A DNA stretch of 10,927 nucleotides from AR5 sp041499965 (GTDB taxonomy: Bacteria > Methylomirabilota > Methylomirabilia > Rokubacteriales > CSP1-6): assembly GCA_041499965.1 (NCBI GenBank), contig JBGQLG010000181.1, positions 1 to 10,927 on the forward strand, written 5' to 3'. Made by a program: the position numbers and the translations under genes. Each line of letters starts with the position of its first letter. Position 1 is the first letter of the stretch. Positions 7,738 through 10,927 of the stretch are shown here, one piece after another. The notes beneath the pieces were generated by a model, which made no database searches, was not told the DNA's origin, and was given only the letters and a program-made list of their open reading frames with translations.

Positions 7738-9189
7738 TCAGCTCCCCCGCGCGGCCAGCACCCAGGTGTCCTTGCTGCCACCGCCCTGGGAGGAGTTCAC
7801 CACGTAGGAGCCGGGTCGCAGGGCCACCCGGGTGAGGCCGCCGGGCAGCACGCGGATCGACTCGCCGTAGAGGATGAACGGGCGCAGGTCGATGCGGCGC
7901 GACTCGAACTTGCCGTCCACCCAGGTGGGATGCGCCGACAGCTCGATCAGCGGCTGGGCGATGTAGTTGCCCGGGTTCTTCCGGAGCTGGGCGCCGTAGG
8001 CGTCGATCTCCTTCTTGGTCGCGAAGGGCCCCATCAGCATGTTGTAGCCGCCGGAATCGCCGGTCGTCTTCACCACCAGCGTGGCGAGGTGGGCGCGGAT
8101 GTAGGCGAAGTCGTCCTTGCGCAGGCCGACGTAGGTCGGCACCTGGCCGAGCAGCGGTTCCTGATCGAGGTAGTACTTGATGAGCGCCGGCATGTAGGCG
8201 TACACGGCCTTGTCGTCGGCCACGCCGGCGCCGGGCGCGTTGGCGATGGCCACGTTGCCCTCGCGGTAGACGTTGATCAGGCCGGGCACGCCCAGTAGGC
8301 TGTCGCGGCGGAAGGTGAGCGGATCGAGGAAGTCCTCGTCCACCCGCCGGTAGATGACGTCGACGCGCTGCCGGCCGCCCGTCGTGCGCATGTAGACGTG
8401 GCTGTCCTCGACGATGAGGTCCCGGCCCTCGACCAGGAACACGCCCATCTCGCGGGCCAGAAACGAGTGCTCGAAGTACGCCGAGTTGTGGATGCCCGGC
8501 GTGAGCACGACGGCCACCGGGTTCTCGCTGGCCCGCGACGCCCACAGCAGGGTGTCGAGCAGCAGCCGTGGATAATCGCGGATCGGCCGCACCGGGTAGC
8601 GCGTGAAGAACTCGGGGAACACGCGGTGCAGGAGGTTGCGATTCTCCAGCACGTACGACACGCCGCTCGGGCACCGGCAGTTGTCTTCCAGGATCAGGAA
8701 CTCACCGCGATCGTTGCGGATGAGATCGGTGCCGACCACGTGCGTGTAGATCCGCCGCGGCGGCGTCACCTGCAGCAGCTCGCGCTTGTACTCCTTGCGG
8801 GAGAGGACCAGCTCGGCCGGGATGACCTTGTCCTTGAGGCACTTCTGCTCACCGTAGACGTCGGCGATGAACAGGTTCAGCGCGGTCACCCGCTGGATCA
8901 GGCCGGCCTCGATGCGCTCCCACTCGCGGGCGGGGATGATGCGCGGCACGAAGTCGAACGGGAAGATGCGCTCGATGCCGTCCTTCTCGCCGTACACGGT
9001 GAAGGTGATGCCCTGGTCGACCAGCGAGATCTTCTGCAGCCGCTCGCGCCGGCCGATCTCGGTGAGCGTGAAGGACTCCAGCGCCGAGACCAGGCTGCGG
9101 TAGTGCGGGCGAGGCGTGCCCGTCCGGTCGAAGGCCTCGTCGTACGCGCGCGTCTCGGGCACCCACTTCACGGCGACCCAGGATAGCAC
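7738..9189 (-). CDS. Circularly permuted ATP-grasp type 2 protein (predicted amidoligase)
   Basis: This 483-residue protein of the CP_ATPgrasp_2 family (COG2308; formerly DUF404/DUF407) has the family's usual length. Visible signatures are YDEAFDRTGTPRPHYRSL (16-33), LILEDNCRCPSGVSYV (165-180, acidic metal/ATP-binding strand), YRRVDEDFLDP (280-290) and NAPGAGVADDKAVYAYMP (317-334). Others are the glycine-rich VVKTTGDSGGYNMLMGP (372-388), RRIDLRPF (431-438) and NSSQGGGSKDTW (465-476). ATP-grasp enzymes join a carboxylate to an amine through an acyl-phosphate; for this branch amide/peptide ligation is predicted, with substrates undefined. The GTG at 9189 was chosen for the AGG six bases upstream within GGAAGCAGG; a GTG at 9171 is the alternative and removes only six residues. 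It is the first gene of a three-gene minus-strand operon and is divergent from the sigma-factor gene. Confidence 0.94.
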   Translation of the reverse strand: MLSWVAVKWVPETRAYDEAFDRTGTPRPHYRSLVSALESFTLTEIGRRERLQKISLVDQGITFTVYGEKDGIERIFPFDFVPRIIPAREWERIEAGLIQRVTALNLFIADVYGEQKCLKDKVIPAELVLSRKEYKRELLQVTPPRRIYTHVVGTDLIRNDRGEFLILEDNCRCPSGVSYVLENRNLLHRVFPEFFTRYPVRPIRDYPRLLLDTLLWASRASENPVAVVLTPGIHNSAYFEHSFLAREMGVFLVEGRDLIVEDSHVYMRTTGGRQRVDVIYRRVDEDFLDPLTFRRDSLLGVPGLINVYREGNVAIANAPGAGVADDKAVYAYMPALIKYYLDQEPLLGQVPTYVGLRKDDFAYIRAHLATLVVKTTGDSGGYNMLMGPFATKKEIDAYGAQLRKNPGNYIAQPLIELSAHPTWVDGKFESRRIDLRPFILYGESIRVLPGGLTRVALRPGSYVVNSSQGGGSKDTWVLAARGS

Positions 9190-9315
9190 CGGCCTGCTTC
9201 CGGGCCCGGGGACGATGGATCGGAATCCCCGGTCGGCCCGTAGTCTGGGCAGTTGGGCTTCGGGGGTGTCACGATCCTTGTCAACCCGGGCGCCCTCTGC
9301 TACTCAGGGACGGTC
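9190..9315. promoter_or_regulatory. Divergent intergenic region between amidoligase cassette and sigma-factor operon
   Basis: These 126 bp must carry the promoters for both diverging operons. On the minus strand a perfect TTGACA (9284-9279) is present, but no good -10 hexamer lies 16-18 nt downstream. On the plus strand GGAATC (9222-9227) resembles an ECF -35 element, and CGTAGTCT follows at 9239, although the spacing is shorter than usual. A 10-bp GC palindrome, CCGGGCCCGG, lies at 9200-9209 next to the ATP-grasp ribosome-binding region. The location is certain; the individual elements are weak. Confidence 0.4.
9306..9310 (+). promoter_or_regulatory. Ribosome-binding site of sigma-factor gene
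   Basis: AGGGA lies 5 nt before the ATG at 9316 and decides this start over the ATG at 9322 and over upstream TTG/GTG codons in the same open frame. Confidence 0.55.
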
Positions 9316-9867
9316 ATGACGATGGCGGGGGAGACGCTGATCCGGCGCATGGCGGGCGGCGATCGCGAGGCGTGTGCGACGTTCTACGACCGGTACGCAC
9401 CGCTCGTCTATCCACTTATCGTGAGGATCGTCCGTGACCGCAGCGACGCCGCCGACGTGCTCCAGGACGTCTTCTGGGAGGCCTGGCGGGGCGCGCCGGC
9501 CTACGATCCCGCCCGCGGCACGCCCGAGGCCTGGATGATCACGCGCGCCCGCACGCGGGCCATCGACCGCGTGCGCGCGCTGCGCCGACGCGGTGAGACG
9601 TTCGTGGCCCTCATCGACGACGGCGTGACGGCCGCGCCGGTGGAGGCCGGCGGCGACGCCGCCGAGCGCGCCGAGGACCGCGGCGTCATCCGCACGGCGC
9701 TGCGGACGCTGTCCCCTCCCCAGCGCGAGGCGATCGAGCTCGCATACTATGCGGGGCTGACGCACACCGAGATCGCCGAGCGGCTCAAGCAGCCGCTCGG
9801 CACGGTCAAGACGCGGATCCGGCTCGGGCTCGAGCGGCTCCGCGAGGTCGTGAGGCGCGCGCCATGA
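9316..9867 (+). CDS. ECF RNA polymerase sigma factor (SigK-like)
   Basis: This 183-residue protein directs RNA polymerase to a stress or envelope regulon. Seen: region sigma2 (about 16-91), with the core-binding helix DAADVLQDVFWEAWR (44-58) and the promoter-melting/-10 helix around WMITRARTRAIDRVR (73-87). A variable linker (about 92-123) follows, then sigma4 (about 124-178) with a helix-turn-helix whose key parts are THTEIAERL and LGTVKTRI. There is no sigma1 or sigma3, as expected for ECF sigma factors. The gene for an RskA-type anti-sigma factor overlaps its stop by ATGA, the typical arrangement of the SigK group, so activity should be held at the membrane until the partner is removed. 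It is divergent from the amidoligase cassette and may control it; this is inference. Confidence 0.93.
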   Translation: MTMAGETLIRRMAGGDREACATFYDRYAPLVYPLIVRIVRDRSDAADVLQDVFWEAWRGAPAYDPARGTPEAWMITRARTRAIDRVRALRRRGETFVALIDDGVTAAPVEAGGDAAERAEDRGVIRTALRTLSPPQREAIELAYYAGLTHTEIAERLKQPLGTVKTRIRLGLERLREVVRRAP

Positions 9868-10643
9868 GGAGCCACGAGACCTTCGACGAGCTCGCGGCCG
9901 TGTACACCGTCGGCGCGCTGGACGGCGACGACCTGGTCCGGTTCGAGGCTCACCTGGCCGAGGGCTGCGAGCGATGCGCCCAGACGCTGCGCGAGTCCGA
10001 GGAGGCGCTGGCGCGGATCGCGCTGGCCAGCGCTCCCGCGGTGCCGCCGCCCGCGGTCAAGGCGTCGCTGCAGCAGCGGGTGGCCGCCGACGGCCGGGGG
10101 CGTCCCGCATCGCGCGCGAGCTGGGTGCCGTGGACCGCCGCCACCGCCGCCGCGGCTGCCGTCGCCGCGATGGTCACCAGCGGGGTGGTCGCCTCCCGCT
10201 ACGAGGCTCAGCTCGGCCACATGGCCCGCGAGACGGCGGCCGTGCGCCAGCGGCTGCAGACCAACGAGCGGCTGCTCCGGGAGGAGATGGCAGTGTACCA
10301 GCGCGCCGTCGAGCTGCTGCGCGACCCGGCCACGCGCGTGGTCGAGCTGCGCGGCGCCGGCCCGAGCCCGGCGGCGAGCGCGCGGATGATCTGGCACGAC
10401 AAGGCCGGCGGCCAGCTCTTCGTCGCCAACCTGCCGGCGGCACCGCCCGGCAAGACGTACGAGCTGTGGGCGCTGGACGGTCCGGGCCCGAAGGCGGCGG
10501 GGACGTTCCAGGTCGATGCCTCGGGCCGCGCCACGCATCGCGTGGAGCCGGGCGGCCCCGCGTCGGCGAAGTTCGCGGTCACGCTCGAGCCCGAGCCGGG
10601 CGTGACCGCGCCCACCGGACCGATCGTGCTCGCCTCGCGCTGA
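9864..10643 (+). CDS. RskA-like transmembrane anti-sigma factor
   Basis: This 259-residue single-pass membrane protein is predicted to bind and inhibit the sigma factor encoded just upstream. Seen: an N-terminal anti-sigma domain with a zinc-type motif, His30-x4-Cys35-x2-Cys38 (HLAEGCERC), and a Pro/Ala linker. One membrane helix follows (about 87-111, alanine-rich), then a probable periplasmic coiled coil (about 112-150). The C-terminal RskA domain (about 158-257) carries SARMIWHDKAGGQLFVANL, KTYELWALDG and AGTFQVDASGRA. The start is set by the ATGA overlap (9864-9867). In the family, regulated proteolysis releases the sigma factor; the inducing signal is not known here. The motif has one more residue than the classic His-x3-Cys-x2-Cys, a variant also seen in this family. 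Confidence 0.92.
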   Translation: MRSHETFDELAAVYTVGALDGDDLVRFEAHLAEGCERCAQTLRESEEALARIALASAPAVPPPAVKASLQQRVAADGRGRPASRASWVPWTAATAAAAAVAAMVTSGVVASRYEAQLGHMARETAAVRQRLQTNERLLREEMAVYQRAVELLRDPATRVVELRGAGPSPAASARMIWHDKAGGQLFVANLPAAPPGKTYELWALDGPGPKAAGTFQVDASGRATHRVEPGGPASAKFAVTLEPEPGVTAPTGPIVLASR

Positions 10644-10927
10644 ACCCTCGCGTCACGAGTCAGGGATTCGCCGATCTGGACGGGCGCGTCGCCGGACTGC
10701 GGCGGCGGGGCGAGCCCGCGGAGAGGGCGGGCCGGCCCCCCCGCGGCGGGCCGGGCACCCGCGCGAACTGGCCCCGGGGGGGGGCGGCCGCCCACGCCCG
10801 CACCCCCGCCCACCCCCCCCCCGGGGGGGGGGGGGGGGGGGCCGGCGGCGGGGGGCCAAAACCAACCCGCCCACCAAACAAAAAATGAAAAGAATTTGGA
10901 GAAAAAAACAAATGTGTATTGCAAAAA
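10644..10927. other. Non-coding contig end, probably low-quality sequence from about 10730
   Basis: No credible gene is visible. The first 80 bases after the anti-sigma stop look like ordinary high-GC intergenic DNA. Beyond that the sequence becomes C/G homopolymers, including C10 (10813-10822) directly joined to G19 (10823-10841). It then switches to an A-rich stretch (about 10858-10927) unlike anything else in the window. Open frames here are proline/glycine low-complexity artefacts. An assembly or read-tail artefact is the best explanation. Confidence 0.7.

Noticed and set aside
6817..8298. Long open frame on the + strand (493 residues) opposite the alpha-E and ATP-grasp genes
   Set aside because: Its product is low-complexity Arg/Gly/Val/His-rich and matches no family; it is the antisense shadow of two firmly identified genes in high-GC DNA.
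7229..8674. Long minus-strand open frame (481 residues) spanning the ATP-grasp/alpha-E junction
   Set aside because: It is out of frame with both identified genes and Arg/Ala/Pro/Gly-rich; a frame shadow.
9278..9306. TTGTCA and TACTCA with 17-bp spacing as a sigma70-type promoter for the sigma-factor gene
   Set aside because: The -10 match is poor and the transcript would begin at or past the ribosome-binding site AGGGA (9306-9310).
10208..10924. Minus-strand open frame (238 residues) running into the contig end
   Set aside because: It begins in the artefactual A-rich/poly-G tail and then runs antisense to the anti-sigma gene.

Overview
The window is a high-GC bacterial segment densely packed with genes, with 4-bp ATGA overlaps, 0-2 nt gaps and GTG starts. 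It looks like a metagenome-derived contig from a GC-rich environmental bacterium with a Gram-negative-type envelope. The periplasmic HlyD/DevB-type adaptor implies an outer-membrane partner. A Methylomirabilota/Rokubacteria-, Acidobacteriota- or Deltaproteobacteria-like source is possible, but nothing here fixes the taxon. No rRNA, tRNA, CRISPR array, insertion sequence or integrase was seen.

Region A (1-5797, + strand) is a probable operon. It starts inside a periplasmic adaptor gene (HlyD/DevB type, 5' end outside the window). An FtsX-type ABC permease (DevC-like) and its ATPase (DevA/MacB/LolD-like) follow, then a P3-type plasma-membrane proton-pumping ATPase. The ABC ATPase overlaps the permease and the proton ATPase overlaps the ABC ATPase, each by ATGA. 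A small exported or membrane-anchored c-type heme protein of the DUF3365/Tll0287-like family follows 22 nt later. The first three make a tripartite ATP-driven exporter of unknown substrate. Translational coupling of a primary proton pump to it is the least ordinary feature here.

Region B (5819-9189, - strand, convergent with A) is a compact three-gene cassette. Transcribed in order it encodes a circularly permuted ATP-grasp enzyme, an alpha-E (DUF403) protein and a transglutaminase-like cysteine protease-fold protein, with junctions of 0 and 2 nt. This set is known from comparative genomics as a predicted amidoligase/peptide-modification system whose product remains poorly defined. The transglutaminase ends in an acidic stretch followed by six glutamines.

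Region C (9190-10643) is a 126-bp divergent intergenic region followed by an ECF sigma factor of the SigK type and its RskA-like membrane anti-sigma factor, overlapping by ATGA. Their position makes them candidates for controlling the amidoligase cassette as well as themselves, but no convincing promoter pair was found.

Region D (10644-10927) is non-coding. From about 10730 the sequence decays into C and G homopolymers (a C10-G19 junction) and then an A-rich tail of very different composition. This is most likely a poor-quality contig end rather than biology.
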